Shown: positions 15,295 through 24,376 of the stretch, piece by piece
Layout: the number at the start of each line of letters is the position of its first letter
Numbering within the stretch: the stretch's first letter is position 1
Assembly: GCA_902799905.1 (NCBI GenBank)
Contig: CADCCB010000018.1
Coordinates: 1 to 47,938 of the forward strand
Origin: an uncultured Prevotellaceae bacterium
Lineage (GTDB): Bacteria; Bacteroidota; Bacteroidia; Bacteroidales; Bacteroidaceae
Direction of reading: 5' to 3'
DNA length: 47,938 nt
The notes under the pieces: generated by a model
Databases searched by the model: none
Told to the model about the DNA's origin: nothing
Seen by the model: the letters and a program-made list of their open reading frames with translations, nothing else
Made by a program: the position numbers and the translations under genes

Positions 15295-16503
15295 TTACTT
15301 GTCCATTCCATATTGCTTCAGCCTTCGATAGAGTGTCCTGTCACTAATACCAAGTTCTTGTGCTGCCTTGCTACGATTTCCATTGTTCCTTTCCAGGGCT
15401 TTCAGGAGCATTTGTTTGCCTAAGTCACTCAGATTGAGGTTCTCTTGTTCTGGCGTTGGCTCAATATATTCCTCTGCATCAGCCTCCTCAAGCGTTGGGA
15501 TGGGGGTGATGGGAGCCATCTGTTTTATGGGATTAATGGGATTGATAGACGGGGTCTGCACGTCAGCCAATTGCTTTTTCAGTTGACTCATCTCGCGCCG
15601 CATATCGTTGACATTTCCCCGCAGTTCGAACAGGATTTTGTAGAGAATCTCCCGCTCGTTCTCGAACGAGTGGTCCCCGCCATTCTTGATGACGGCCAGT
15701 TGGGTGCTCTCCCTGTCCTGTGGGATGAACTTGGCCAAGACCTCTGGGGTGATGGTGCGCTCCTTGCTGAGAATGGATATCTGCTCGGTGATGTTCTTCA
15801 GCTGCCGGACATTGCCAGGCCACTTGTAGCGCATCAGCATCTGTCTGGCCTCTTCAGTCAATGTGACGCGCTCCATGCGATATTTTTCGGCCATCTGCAT
15901 TGCAAAGAGACGGAACAGCAGGACGATATCCTCGCCACGTTCACGTAGTGGAGGCATCATCAGTGGAATACGGTTCAGACGGTAGTACAGGTCTTCACGA
16001 AAGCGTCCTTCACTAATGGCTTGGCGCACATTGACATTGGTGGCTGCCACGATGCGCACATCGGTTTTTTTGACCTCTGTGGCACCAACAGGGATGTATT
16101 CACCTGTCTCAAGTACTCGCAGCAGTCTGGCCTGTGTGGCCAAAGGCAGTTCACCTACCTCATCAAGGAAGAGAGTCCCCTTGTCGGCCACGCCAAAATA
16201 ACCGGGTGAGTCGTTGATGGCTCCGGTATATGAGCCTTTCACATGTCCGAAGAGTTCGGAGTCGATAGTCCCTTCTGGGATAGAGCCGCAGTTGATGGCA
16301 AAATATTTCTCCCGTCGCCGTGGTGAATTGTCGTGAATGACGCGGGGGATAATCTCCTTACCCACACCGCTTTCGCCGATAATCAGTACACTCAAGTCCG
16401 TTGGTGCCACCTGAAGGGCGACATCAAGAACCTGGTTGAGGGCATCGCAGTTGCCTACAATGTTGTATCGCTGTTTTATACGTTGTAGTTCGGCACTATT
16501 CAT
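15295..16503 (-). CDS. Sigma-54-dependent transcriptional activator without receiver
   Basis: 402 residues from ATG 16503. The AAA+ domain starts almost at once: Walker A GESGVGKE, the sigma-54 contact loop as GSYTGA (canonical GAFTGA), Walker B GTLFLDEVGEL, and the arginine-finger region REDLYYRLNRIPL. A Fis-type helix-turn-helix lies at the C-terminus (NRSKAAQELGISDRTLYRRLKQYGM). There is no N-terminal sensory domain, so activity must be controlled by expression, partner proteins or the Gln/Pro-rich linker. It precedes lptE by 18 nt. Codons upstream of 16503 in the longer frame contain the promoter and are rejected. Confidence 0.92.
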   Translation of the reverse strand: MNSAELQRIKQRYNIVGNCDALNQVLDVALQVAPTDLSVLIIGESGVGKEIIPRVIHDNSPRRREKYFAINCGSIPEGTIDSELFGHVKGSYTGAINDSPGYFGVADKGTLFLDEVGELPLATQARLLRVLETGEYIPVGATEVKKTDVRIVAATNVNVRQAISEGRFREDLYYRLNRIPLMMPPLRERGEDIVLLFRLFAMQMAEKYRMERVTLTEEARQMLMRYKWPGNVRQLKNITEQISILSKERTITPEVLAKFIPQDRESTQLAVIKNGGDHSFENEREILYKILFELRGNVNDMRREMSQLKKQLADVQTPSINPINPIKQMAPITPIPTLEEADAEEYIEPTPEQENLNLSDLGKQMLLKALERNNGNRSKAAQELGISDRTLYRRLKQYGMDK

Positions 16504-16512
16504 AACGGCTGA

Positions 16513-16520
16513 CAAAATTA
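16513..16520 (-). promoter_or_regulatory. -7 box of the sigma-54 activator operon
   Basis: TAATTTTG on the minus strand ends 9 nt before the ATG at 16503, so the mRNA would be leaderless or nearly so. A CTTG lies about 22 nt upstream. Confidence 0.5.
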
Positions 16521-16574
16521 CATATTTTTTTTTAAACGGCTGCAAGTTTGGCAGATTTTTAATCTAATTTAGGC

Positions 16575-17675
16575 TCAATCCTCTTCCGGCCTGCTGTCTT
16601 GCTTTTTATGAAAACGCACTTTTTCGCTGTCGTCCCGTTTCTCGTGATACAGTTTCTGCAGCGGGTTCTTCAACGGCTCGTCAAAGTTTTGACGATTGCG
16701 CCAGATGTCGATAGCAGTGAATATGGCATTGCGAAGTGACTGTTCATCAGTGATGTTCTTGCCAGCGGCAGCAAAGTTGGCACCATGAGCCGGAGCGGTT
16801 CGGATGAGTTCCAGACCAGCGCTGTATCTGACACCGTTCTCGTAGGCAATGGCCTTGAAGGGTGTCTGTCCCTGGTCGTGGTACATTGCCAATACGCCAT
16901 CGAAGCGGAAATAGGCGCTGCGTCCGAAGAAATCGTCTGCAGCATACGGCCCGAAGACTTGTAGCCCCTGTTCGACAAGTTCGTCAATGGCTGGTTTGAT
17001 GATGGTCTGTTCCTCGTCGCCAAGAACTCCTTCTTCACCACAGCGTGGATTAAGTGCCAGTACGGCAATGCGGGGTGAAGAGATACGCATGTCGCGATGT
17101 AGGGCTTGGTGGAATATCTGAGCCTTCTCCACAATCTTCTGTTTGGTGATGGATTCTGCCACATCCTTGATGGCCACGTTGTTGGTGACCAGTGCGATGC
17201 GCAAGTCTTCATTTGTCAAGATGGTAAGGCCTTTCTTTTCACTGTCGATGGCTTTCTCAATATAGGCTGTATGACCATTGAAGCCAGCGATACTGTTCTT
17301 GCTGACTGGGGCTGTGACAAGAACATCGAACAGACCTGCCTTATAGTCGATGAGTGCCCTGTCGATGGCTTTCTTGGCAGCCTCGCCCGATTCGTTGGTT
17401 GGTTCACCGAGGTCGATCTTCACTTCCCCTTCTATAACAGTTAATAGGTTCAGACGATTTTCGTGTGCATCTTCAGCCTTGTTGATGATGGTGAATGGTG
17501 TTTCGATGTTGAGTGCCTTGCTGTAGTAGGCAGCCACCTTTGGCGAGCCATAAATGATAGGTGTACAAAGTTCAAGCATTGTCGGGTCGGCAAATGCTTT
17601 CAGTATCACTTCATATCCTACGCCGTTGGTGTCGCCGTGAGTGATGGCTATACGAATTTTTCTTTCTTGTTCCAT
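16575..17675 (-). CDS. pdxA: PdxA, 4-hydroxythreonine-4-phosphate dehydrogenase
   Basis: 366 residues. Diagnostic motifs: AITHGDTNGVGYEVI at the N-terminus, TAPVSKNSIAGFNGHTAYIE with a metal-binding His, LALNPRCGEEGVLGDEE, and MYHDQGQTPFKAIAYENGV near the C-terminus. It acts in the DXP-dependent pyridoxal-phosphate pathway. The C-terminal tail (EKVRFHKKQDSRPEED) is a charged extension. It lies 37 nt downstream of rlmN, with an octamer array filling the gap. Confidence 0.95.
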   Translation of the reverse strand: MEQERKIRIAITHGDTNGVGYEVILKAFADPTMLELCTPIIYGSPKVAAYYSKALNIETPFTIINKAEDAHENRLNLLTVIEGEVKIDLGEPTNESGEAAKKAIDRALIDYKAGLFDVLVTAPVSKNSIAGFNGHTAYIEKAIDSEKKGLTILTNEDLRIALVTNNVAIKDVAESITKQKIVEKAQIFHQALHRDMRISSPRIAVLALNPRCGEEGVLGDEEQTIIKPAIDELVEQGLQVFGPYAADDFFGRSAYFRFDGVLAMYHDQGQTPFKAIAYENGVRYSAGLELIRTAPAHGANFAAAGKNITDEQSLRNAIFTAIDIWRNRQNFDEPLKNPLQKLYHEKRDDSEKVRFHKKQDSRPEED

Positions 17676-17686
17676 AAGTTCTTTTT

Positions 17687-17718
17687 CGTTATTGCGTTAT
17701 AACGTCATTTCGTTATTG
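17687..17718. repeat. Octamer array, CGTTATTG type
   Basis: Four phased 8-nt units: CGTTATTG, CGTTATAA, CGTCATTT, CGTTATTG. The array fills the rlmN-pdxA gap and contains the rlmN stop codon (17713-17715). Confidence 0.7.
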
Positions 17719-18780
17719 TTTTTGTTCTGATTGTCTGGCTGTTGACAGAAGACCGCAGGCGGCAAAGATGTCTTGTCCGCGGCTGGCACGGATGGTGGTA
17801 AAAACACCGTGGGAGGTGAGATAGTCGCGCATCTGCTCCATGCGTTGCTCATCGGCAGCAGGCAGGTCCACATTGGGAATCTGATGAAAGCGAATTAGGT
17901 TGACTCGGCATTCCAGTCCCTTCAGCAGTCTGACAATGGCACGGGCATGATCCATTGTATCGTTAAGCCCTGCAAAGCAGATGTACTCGAATGAACAGCG
18001 CCGCTGATGGGTGAAATCATATTGGCGCAGCAGGTCGATGGTCTCGGTAATGGACATCGCCTTCTCGGCAGGCATTAGCGACAGTCGCTGGTCGGGCAGG
18101 GGAGAATGCAAAGAGATTGCCACATGGCACTGGCTCTCGTCCAGAAAACGCTTCAACTTACCTCTGATACCTACGCTGCTTACGGTAATACGCTTGGGAC
18201 TCCAGGCATAGCCGTTGTCTGCAGTCAGGATGTTCGTCGCCTTCAGCACATTGTCCAGATTGTCCATAGGCTCGCCCTGTCCCATAAAGACCACGTTCGT
18301 CAACAAGTCTCGCTCTGGCAGCGAGTATATCTGGTTGAGGATGTCAGCCGCTGTCAGGTTTCCGCTGAATCCTTGCTTGCCTGTCTGACAAAACAGGCAG
18401 TTCATCTTGCAGCCCACCTGACAGGATACACAAAGCGTACCCCGGTCGCCATCTGGGATGAAAACGGTCTCGACGTATTTGTCAGGAAGTCCGGAGTCTT
18501 CGGATAATCCAGAGCATCGCACGGGAAACAGATACTTGACGGTGCCGTCCTTGGAACGCTGATGGTCTATAGGCTCCATAGCACCTACACAATAGCCGGC
18601 AGACAGACGCTCACGATTCTGTTTCGATAGGTTGGTCATCTCGTCGATATTCCTGACATGTTTCTCATAAAGCCACTTGGCAATCTGTGAGGCTGTGAAA
18701 GTAGGCATGCCCAATTGCTGCACAACTGTTTTCAGTTCCGCAGGCATCATTCCGAGTAGCACTATCTTGTCACTTTTCAT
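17713..18780 (-). CDS. rlmN: RlmN, 23S rRNA A2503 / tRNA A37 methyltransferase
   Basis: 355 residues, radical-SAM enzyme. The [4Fe-4S] cluster motif is C124-x3-C128-x2-C131 (GCKMNCLFCQTG). GEPMDNLDNV, SVGIRGKLKRFLDE and SLHSPLPDQR are family hallmarks, and the methyl-carrying Cys is in RGQDIFAACGLL near residue 342. It adds C2 methyl groups to A2503 of 23S rRNA and A37 of some tRNAs. It is probably co-transcribed with pdxA from the promoter at 18806. Confidence 0.95.
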   Translation of the reverse strand: MKSDKIVLLGMMPAELKTVVQQLGMPTFTASQIAKWLYEKHVRNIDEMTNLSKQNRERLSAGYCVGAMEPIDHQRSKDGTVKYLFPVRCSGLSEDSGLPDKYVETVFIPDGDRGTLCVSCQVGCKMNCLFCQTGKQGFSGNLTAADILNQIYSLPERDLLTNVVFMGQGEPMDNLDNVLKATNILTADNGYAWSPKRITVSSVGIRGKLKRFLDESQCHVAISLHSPLPDQRLSLMPAEKAMSITETIDLLRQYDFTHQRRCSFEYICFAGLNDTMDHARAIVRLLKGLECRVNLIRFHQIPNVDLPAADEQRMEQMRDYLTSHGVFTTIRASRGQDIFAACGLLSTARQSEQKQ

Positions 18781-18805
18781 TGGTCAGCAGGGGCTTTATG
18801 AGGCG

Positions 18806-18836
18806 CAAAGGTAGTAAAAAATGAGGAAATGACAAA
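18806..18836 (-). promoter_or_regulatory. Promoter of rlmN-pdxA
   Basis: The -7 box TACCTTTG (18806-18813, minus) has a TTTG at 18833-18836, spacing 19 nt. Confidence 0.75.
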
Positions 18837-18850
18837 ATGTTTCGATGGAA

Positions 18851-18882
18851 TTTTGCTAAGTGATATATTTTTATTACTTTTG
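18851..18882 (+). promoter_or_regulatory. Promoter of the GT2-HIT-SpoIID / AmpG operon
   Basis: TTTTG at 18851-18855 and the -7 box TACTTTTG at 18875-18882, spacing 19 nt. The ATG at 18903 follows after 20 nt. Divergent from the rlmN promoter with overlapping upstream elements. Confidence 0.75.
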
Positions 18883-18902
18883 CAGATAAAATTTGAAACC
18901 CA

Positions 18903-21900
18903 ATGAAGGAACATATAGATTTTTTTCTGCCGCAAGCCAGTGGCGAGCAGACAGAACGGCTTAAGAGACAGATTCTGCAGTGCCCTCAAGTTCAGCAAGT
19001 GGTCTATGTAGATGGTATGAGGTCGAGCGAGGCGCTCCGTAATATAGCCAGCCGAACGGAGGCTGACTATGTGGCATTGGTAATAAAAGACACATGCCTG
19101 GAACTTGGTGAGGGAGCCTTGGAGCGTATGGTGCTGGTTGCTCACGATAGTGCAGCAGCGATGGTCTATGCTGACCATTGGGAGAAAAAACAGGATGCCG
19201 ATGGGCATTGGTCAATCGAAAAGCATCCAGCCATCGACTATCAGCTGGGCTCCATTCGTGATGACTTTGACTTTGGCTCTCTTTGGTTGCTGCGTGGCAG
19301 TCTGTTGCGCCAATGGGCTCATGATGCCTCCACTACCCAGTATGTTTATGGTGGACTCTATGACCTGCGTCTCTATCTGAGCCGTCAGGGTGAAGTGTTC
19401 CATCTGAACGAACTGCTCTATACAGAAGTAGAGTCTGACACTCGTGCTTCTGGTGAGAAACAGTTCGACTATGTCAATCCGGCCAATCGGGATGTACAGA
19501 TAGAGATGGAGCAGGTGGCCACACGCCATTTGGAGGCTATTGGTGCCTTGGTCGACACTACCAGTCTGTTGGAGGTGGATTACGACGAACAGCCTTTCGA
19601 GGTAGAGGCTTCGGTCGTTATTCCTGTCTACAACCGTGCAAAGACCATTGCGGATGCTGTCAAGAGTGCCCTTGCTCAGGAGACGAAGTTCCAATATAAT
19701 GTTATTGTGGTGGACAACCACTCCACTGATGGCACTACCGGCATTCTCTCTCAACTCTCCGCTCTCAATTCCCAACTTGTCGTTCTGACTCCAGAGCGAC
19801 ACGACCTTGGTATTGGTGGATGCTGGAACCAGGCTATCAATGATTGCCACTGCGGACGATTTGCCGTTCAACTCGACAGCGACGACCTCTATTCGTCGCC
19901 ACAGACGCTGCAACGCATCGTTGACGCTTTCCGTCAGCAGAAGGCTGCTATGGTAGTTGGTGCTTACCGGATGTGCGACTTCGAGTTGAATACCCTGCCT
20001 CCCGGGCTTATCGCCCACAAGGAGTGGACGGATGAGAATGGTCCCAACAATGCGCTTCGCATCAATGGTCTGGGAGCCCCTCGTGCCTTCTTCACACCGT
20101 TGCTGCGTCAGATGCAGTTGCCCAATACCAGTTATGGAGAGGACTATGCTATGGGGCTGGCTTTCTCCAGAGATTATCGTATCGGTCGTATCTATGATGA
20201 GTTGTACTTGTGTCGTCGTTGGGGAGGTAATAGTGATGCAGCCTTGACGATAGACCGCATCAATGCCAACAACCTATATAAGGATCGTTTACGCACACTG
20301 GAGATTAAGGCTCGCCAGCAGAAGAACCTCCAGCCATCACCCATCACCCATCACCCTTCACCCATTGACCGTTTCTTCTACCGGCAGTTGCGTTTGTGGC
20401 CTGATACCCGTCAGCGTTATCGCGATCTGGGGTTTGTAGAGACACGCGAACTCAATGTAGGTACTTCGACCTTTGCCGTGCAGTTTAATCCTGCACGCAT
20501 CCGTTCCACAGGAGCCACCATCAGCAAGAAGGCCATTGCCGCCCGTCCCTGTTTCCTGTGTAAGGAGAACCGGCCGCAGGAGCAGTTGACAAAAGTTCTC
20601 GATGGTGACTATGAATTGCTTGTCAATCCTTATCCCATACTGCCCCTCCATTTTACCATACCAACCCGCCGCCATCTACCGCAGCAGATTCGTGGTATGT
20701 ATGGTGAGATGATGCAGTTGCTGAAGCACTATCCTGAGTTGACGGTTTTCTATAATGGTCCGCTATGCGGCGCATCTGCTCCCGATCATGCCCATCTGCA
20801 GGCAGGCAGCAGTGGCATCCTTCCTTTGCAGAAAGAGTGGCAGCGTTTGTCGCGTAACCTTACTGTCGTGGCTCAGCGCGACGAGGAAACCACGTTGTCG
20901 GTCATCGAGGACTATCCTTGCGCTGCACTGGTCATCAGAGCCAAACACCGTCGCAGTAGTGAGCAGATGTTTGCCACGCTCTATCATGCCCTGCCGAAAG
21001 TGAAGGGGCAGAGTGAGCCAATGATGAATATTGTGGCTTGGCGTGTCGATGATGAACTGATCACGGTTTTCTTCCCACGTGAGAAACATCGCCCTGACTG
21101 TTATTATAAGACGGGCTCCGATCAGTTGTTGGTCAGCCCAGGTGCTCTTGACATGTCTGGCCTGATCATCACTCCCCGTCGTGAGGACTATGAGCGCATC
21201 ACACCAAAGGTGGCTGAGGCTATCCTTCAGGAGTGTGCCCTCTCTGCCGACGGCATGCAGGCTTTGGTGGAACGTCTGAAACAGCCAGCTTCACAGCGGT
21301 ATCGTCAGGATGAGTTTGTTAATAACGAGGAACCTCTGGTCACAGTGGGAATCTTCAGCGCACAGAAGATTGTTTTCAGACTCAATGATGACTACTCTGC
21401 CAAGGGAGAGACTATCTCTGGGCTGCAGACGGTGGAACTGGCTGATGGTGGATTGCTCTGGCGCGGACAGCAGTATCGTGAGTTGCGTTTCCTGCCTCAG
21501 AAAGATGATGCTTCATTCACCCTCAACGATGTCACTATCGGTGTAGGATTCCACTGGGAGCGGCAGGAGCAGCAGACCTTCCGCGGAGCAATGCGGCTGG
21601 TGGTAGAGGCTGATAAAGTGGTGGCTATCAATGAACTGCCAGTTGAGCAGTATCTGGAGAGCGTTATCTCCAGCGAGATGAGTGCTACCTCGTCGCCCGA
21701 ACTGTTGAAGGCCCATGCCGTTATCTCCCGTTCGTGGCTGCTCTATCAGAAGCAGCGCAGAGCCTCTCGCATGGAGAAGAAAGAGAACAGTTTCTTCTCG
21801 TTTGTGAAGAAAGAAGACGAATTGCTCCGCTGGTACGATCGTGAGGACCATTCGCTCTTCGATGTGTGTGCCGATGACCACTGCCAGCGTTATCAGGGCA

Positions 21901-22544
21901 TCACCCGTGCATCGTTGCCTGCTGTGGCCGAGGCTGTGAAAGCCACTCGCGGCCAGGTGCTGATGTATGAAGGTGAACTTTGCGATGCCCGTTTCTCCAA
22001 GTGCTGTGGCGGTCAGACCGAGGAGTACCAGTATTGCTGGGAAGATACTCCGAAACCCTATTTGGTGTCGGTTAGCGACCCCTTCTGCCATACCAACGAC
22101 CGTCGCATCCTGTCGCAGGTTCTCAACGACTACGACCAGGAGACACCCGATTTCTACGAGTGGCGTGTAGAATATACACAGGAAGAACTCACGGAACTGT
22201 TGAACCGCAAGACGAAACTCGACCTGGGCGACATCTTGGATGTCGTGCCACTGGACCGTGGTAAGAGTGGGCGCATCTGGCGTCTGCAACTGGTAGGCTC
22301 CAAGCGCACCTTCACCATTGGCAAGGAACTGGAGATCCGCCGTGCCCTCAGTGAGACTCATCTGTACAGTTCGGCCTTCGATGTCGAGAAACGAGATGGT
22401 ACCTTTATCATCAAGGGGCGCGGATGGGGACATGGCGTGGGCTTGTGTCAGATTGGTGCTGCCGTCATGGGTGAGAAAGGCTATAGTTATGATGACATAC
22501 TCCTTTATTATTATAGAGGAGCAGAGATTAAACAAGTTTACTAA
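18903..22544 (+). CDS. GT2 glycosyltransferase / HIT-GalT-like (DUF4922-type) / SpoIID-LytB fusion protein
   Basis: 1213 residues in one uninterrupted frame. Residues 1-230 are an unassigned N-terminal region with no signal peptide or membrane helix. Residues about 235-470 are a GT2 (GT-A) glycosyltransferase: [24 protein letters not shown], then DSDD at 325-328 in the metal/nucleotide-binding position. Residues about 490-800 resemble DUF4922 and the GalT/Ap4A-phosphorylase branch of HIT enzymes: a zinc-type CFLC (C550, C553) and [14 protein letters not shown] with H629-x-H631-x-Q633. Residues about 830-1213 are a SpoIID/LytB domain: [23 protein letters not shown], retaining the EM pair that carries the lytic-transglycosylase Glu, then [16 protein letters not shown] heptamer array encodes the linker after the GT2 domain. 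Two AmpG-like genes follow. Function is unproven; a peptidoglycan-fragment role is inferred. Confidence 0.88.
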   Translation: MKEHIDFFLPQASGEQTERLKRQILQCPQVQQVVYVDGMRSSEALRNIASRTEADYVALVIKDTCLELGEGALERMVLVAHDSAAAMVYADHWEKKQDADGHWSIEKHPAIDYQLGSIRDDFDFGSLWLLRGSLLRQWAHDASTTQYVYGGLYDLRLYLSRQGEVFHLNELLYTEVESDTRASGEKQFDYVNPANRDVQIEMEQVATRHLEAIGALVDTTSLLEVDYDEQPFEVEASVVIPVYNRAKTIADAVKSALAQETKFQYNVIVVDNHSTDGTTGILSQLSALNSQLVVLTPERHDLGIGGCWNQAINDCHCGRFAVQLDSDDLYSSPQTLQRIVDAFRQQKAAMVVGAYRMCDFELNTLPPGLIAHKEWTDENGPNNALRINGLGAPRAFFTPLLRQMQLPNTSYGEDYAMGLAFSRDYRIGRIYDELYLCRRWGGNSDAALTIDRINANNLYKDRLRTLEIKARQQKNLQPSPITHHPSPIDRFFYRQLRLWPDTRQRYRDLGFVETRELNVGTSTFAVQFNPARIRSTGATISKKAIAARPCFLCKENRPQEQLTKVLDGDYELLVNPYPILPLHFTIPTRRHLPQQIRGMYGEMMQLLKHYPELTVFYNGPLCGASAPDHAHLQAGSSGILPLQKEWQRLSRNLTVVAQRDEETTLSVIEDYPCAALVIRAKHRRSSEQMFATLYHALPKVKGQSEPMMNIVAWRVDDELITVFFPREKHRPDCYYKTGSDQLLVSPGALDMSGLIITPRREDYERITPKVAEAILQECALSADGMQALVERLKQPASQRYRQDEFVNNEEPLVTVGIFSAQKIVFRLNDDYSAKGETISGLQTVELADGGLLWRGQQYRELRFLPQKDDASFTLNDVTIGVGFHWERQEQQTFRGAMRLVVEADKVVAINELPVEQYLESVISSEMSATSSPELLKAHAVISRSWLLYQKQRRASRMEKKENSFFSFVKKEDELLRWYDREDHSLFDVCADDHCQRYQGITRASLPAVAEAVKATRGQVLMYEGELCDARFSKCCGGQTEEYQYCWEDTPKPYLVSVSDPFCHTNDRRILSQVLNDYDQETPDFYEWRVEYTQEELTELLNRKTKLDLGDILDVVPLDRGKSGRIWRLQLVGSKRTFTIGKELEIRRALSETHLYSSAFDVEKRDGTFIIKGRGWGHGVGLCQIGAAVMGEKGYSYDDILLYYYRGAEIKQVY
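19748..19775. repeat. Heptamer array inside the GT2 domain
   Basis: CTCTCAA, CTCTCCG, CTCTCAA, TTCCCAA in phase, encoding [11 protein letters not shown] between two core strands of the GT2 fold. Confidence 0.65.
20334..20368. repeat. Heptamer array, CCATCAC type, at a domain border
   Basis: CCATCAC three times, then CCTTCAC and CCATTGA, exactly phased. It encodes a Pro/His/Ser-rich linker between the GT2 and DUF4922-like domains. Confidence 0.8.
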
Positions 22545-22575
22545 GCGAGAAGTTTAGAACATTTAAAAAGAGAAG

Positions 22576-24375
22576 ATGAAACAAAAAGAACGTAATCCTT
22601 GGGCGTGGATTCCTACGCTTTATATGGCAGAGGCCTTGCCTTATGTGGCCGTGATGACTATTTCCACGATTATGTACAAGCGGTTGGGCATCTCGAATAC
22701 CGATATTGCCCTTTATACTGGTTGGCTCTATCTGCCGTGGGTCATCAAGCCCTTCTGGAGTCCCTTCGTGGATTTGGTGAAAACCAAGCGATGGTGGACT
22801 GTCATGATGCAGTTCATCATTGCCATCGGCTTTGCCTGCATCGCCTTTACGTTGCCTACGTCGTTCTTCTTTCAGTTGACACTGGCGGCCTTCTGGCTCG
22901 TCGCCTTCACCTCGGCTACTCACGACATCGCTGCCGATGGCTATTATATGCACGCCCTCGATGACCATGAGCAGTCTCTCTATGTAGGTATTCGTAGCAC
23001 CTTCTATCGCATTGCCACTGTAGCAGGTCAGGGATTGCTGGTCATACTGGCAGGAGTTATTGAGATGAATAGTGGCTTGGAACCAGTTCAGATGGAGGTG
23101 AAAGCCAATAAACATCAGATAGAGATAAACACGATATCACCTGTGAACGACGATGCACCGTTCTTTTACTTCACATCAATAGACTCAGTGACTCCTTCTG
23201 CCTCTTATGTAAAGGAGAAGAACGAGGAAAATGGCTTTGTGGAAAAGGAAGAGGTGCAGACTGTTGTAGAAGAAGATGCTACAGGATGGCTGGATCAAGA
23301 ACTGGCATCGTTTACAGAATGGGTACGTGAGACTTTTGGAGAAGCACCACGCGAAGTGTCGGCATTGACACCTCGACAGCAGATGGTAGGTGTTACGTTA
23401 TCAGAACAGCCTCAAGACGATGAACTGGTCATCCTGAATATCGCATTCAAGAGTGGCGATCAGAGTATCTCGCTGGATGGCAAGTCACCCCGTTTCGAGT
23501 TTACAAAAGACAACTGGGACAAGCAGGCTTTATTATTGGTGTCTGTCGACCCTAAACTCAAGAGTGAGACAACTGCAACATTCGAGGGACTGTCAGGTAA
23601 TATCCCCTTTGCCTGGCTGGTGGTGTTTGTTGTCATGTCGGTGTTGTTCTTTTTGGCTGCTGTCTATCATCAGTTTATCCTGCCGAAGCCTCAATCAGAC
23701 CATCCTGCTAAGGATGTTACGGCTGGAACCATCGCACGCGAGTTTATAGAGACTTTCCGAACCTTCTTTACAAAGAAGAATGTGCTGATAGCCATTCTCT
23801 TTATGTTGCTCTATCGCTTGCCAGAGGCACAGTTGGTAAAACTCATCAATCCCTTTATGCTCGATCCTATAGACAAGGGCGGACTGGGGTTGACAACGGG
23901 CGACGTAGGATTTGTCTATGGCACCGTCGGCATCATCGGACTGACCATCGGAGGTATACTTGGAGGTATTGCTGCGGCACGGGGTGGCCTGAAAAAGTGG
24001 TTGTGGCCTATGGTGATGGCTATCACGCTGCCCGACCTCGTATATGTCTATCTGAGTTATGTCCAGCCTGACAGCATGTTTATCATCAACAGTTGTATCT
24101 TCGTCGAACAGTTTGGCTATGGCTTTGGCTTCACGGCCTATATGCTCTATCTGATATACTTTTCTGAGGGAGAGCACAAGACCGCCCACTATGCTATGTG
24201 CACCGGTTTCATGGCCTTGGGTATGATGTTGCCTGGCATGATGGCAGGCTGGCTGCAGGAGACCATCGGCTATCGGCACTTCTTCGTGTGGACCATTATC
24301 TGCTGTCTGGTCACGTTCCTGGTATGTGCATTTATCAAGATAGATCCTAAATTCGGCAAGAAAAAACAAGCATGA
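22576..24375 (+). CDS. AmpG-like MFS permease with a large soluble insert
   Basis: 599 residues. The N-terminal half (PTLYMAEALPYVAVMTIS, LPWVIKPFWSPFVDLVKT, SATHDIAADGYYMHAL with D117/D121) and C-terminal half resemble AmpG-type muropeptide permeases (inner membrane, MFS). Between the helix ending near 164 and the one starting near 344 is a soluble segment of about 180 residues, acidic in the middle and beta-rich at its end (VILNIAFKSGDQSISL); by topology it should face the periplasm. It lies 31 nt after the SpoIID fusion and 1 nt before a second AmpG-like gene. Likely cargo: anhydro-muropeptides or related amino-sugar fragments, by homology and context only. Confidence 0.85.
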   Translation: MKQKERNPWAWIPTLYMAEALPYVAVMTISTIMYKRLGISNTDIALYTGWLYLPWVIKPFWSPFVDLVKTKRWWTVMMQFIIAIGFACIAFTLPTSFFFQLTLAAFWLVAFTSATHDIAADGYYMHALDDHEQSLYVGIRSTFYRIATVAGQGLLVILAGVIEMNSGLEPVQMEVKANKHQIEINTISPVNDDAPFFYFTSIDSVTPSASYVKEKNEENGFVEKEEVQTVVEEDATGWLDQELASFTEWVRETFGEAPREVSALTPRQQMVGVTLSEQPQDDELVILNIAFKSGDQSISLDGKSPRFEFTKDNWDKQALLLVSVDPKLKSETTATFEGLSGNIPFAWLVVFVVMSVLFFLAAVYHQFILPKPQSDHPAKDVTAGTIAREFIETFRTFFTKKNVLIAILFMLLYRLPEAQLVKLINPFMLDPIDKGGLGLTTGDVGFVYGTVGIIGLTIGGILGGIAAARGGLKKWLWPMVMAITLPDLVYVYLSYVQPDSMFIINSCIFVEQFGYGFGFTAYMLYLIYFSEGEHKTAHYAMCTGFMALGMMLPGMMAGWLQETIGYRHFFVWTIICCLVTFLVCAFIKIDPKFGKKKQA

Positions 24376-24376
24376 C

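Noticed and set aside
19212-20018. Minus-strand ORF opposite the GT2 domain
   Set aside because: Antisense shadow; no motifs, and the plus frame is a recognisable glycosyltransferase.
21513-22535. Minus-strand ORF of 340 codons opposite the SpoIID domain
   Set aside because: Antisense shadow; the plus frame carries the SpoIID motifs.
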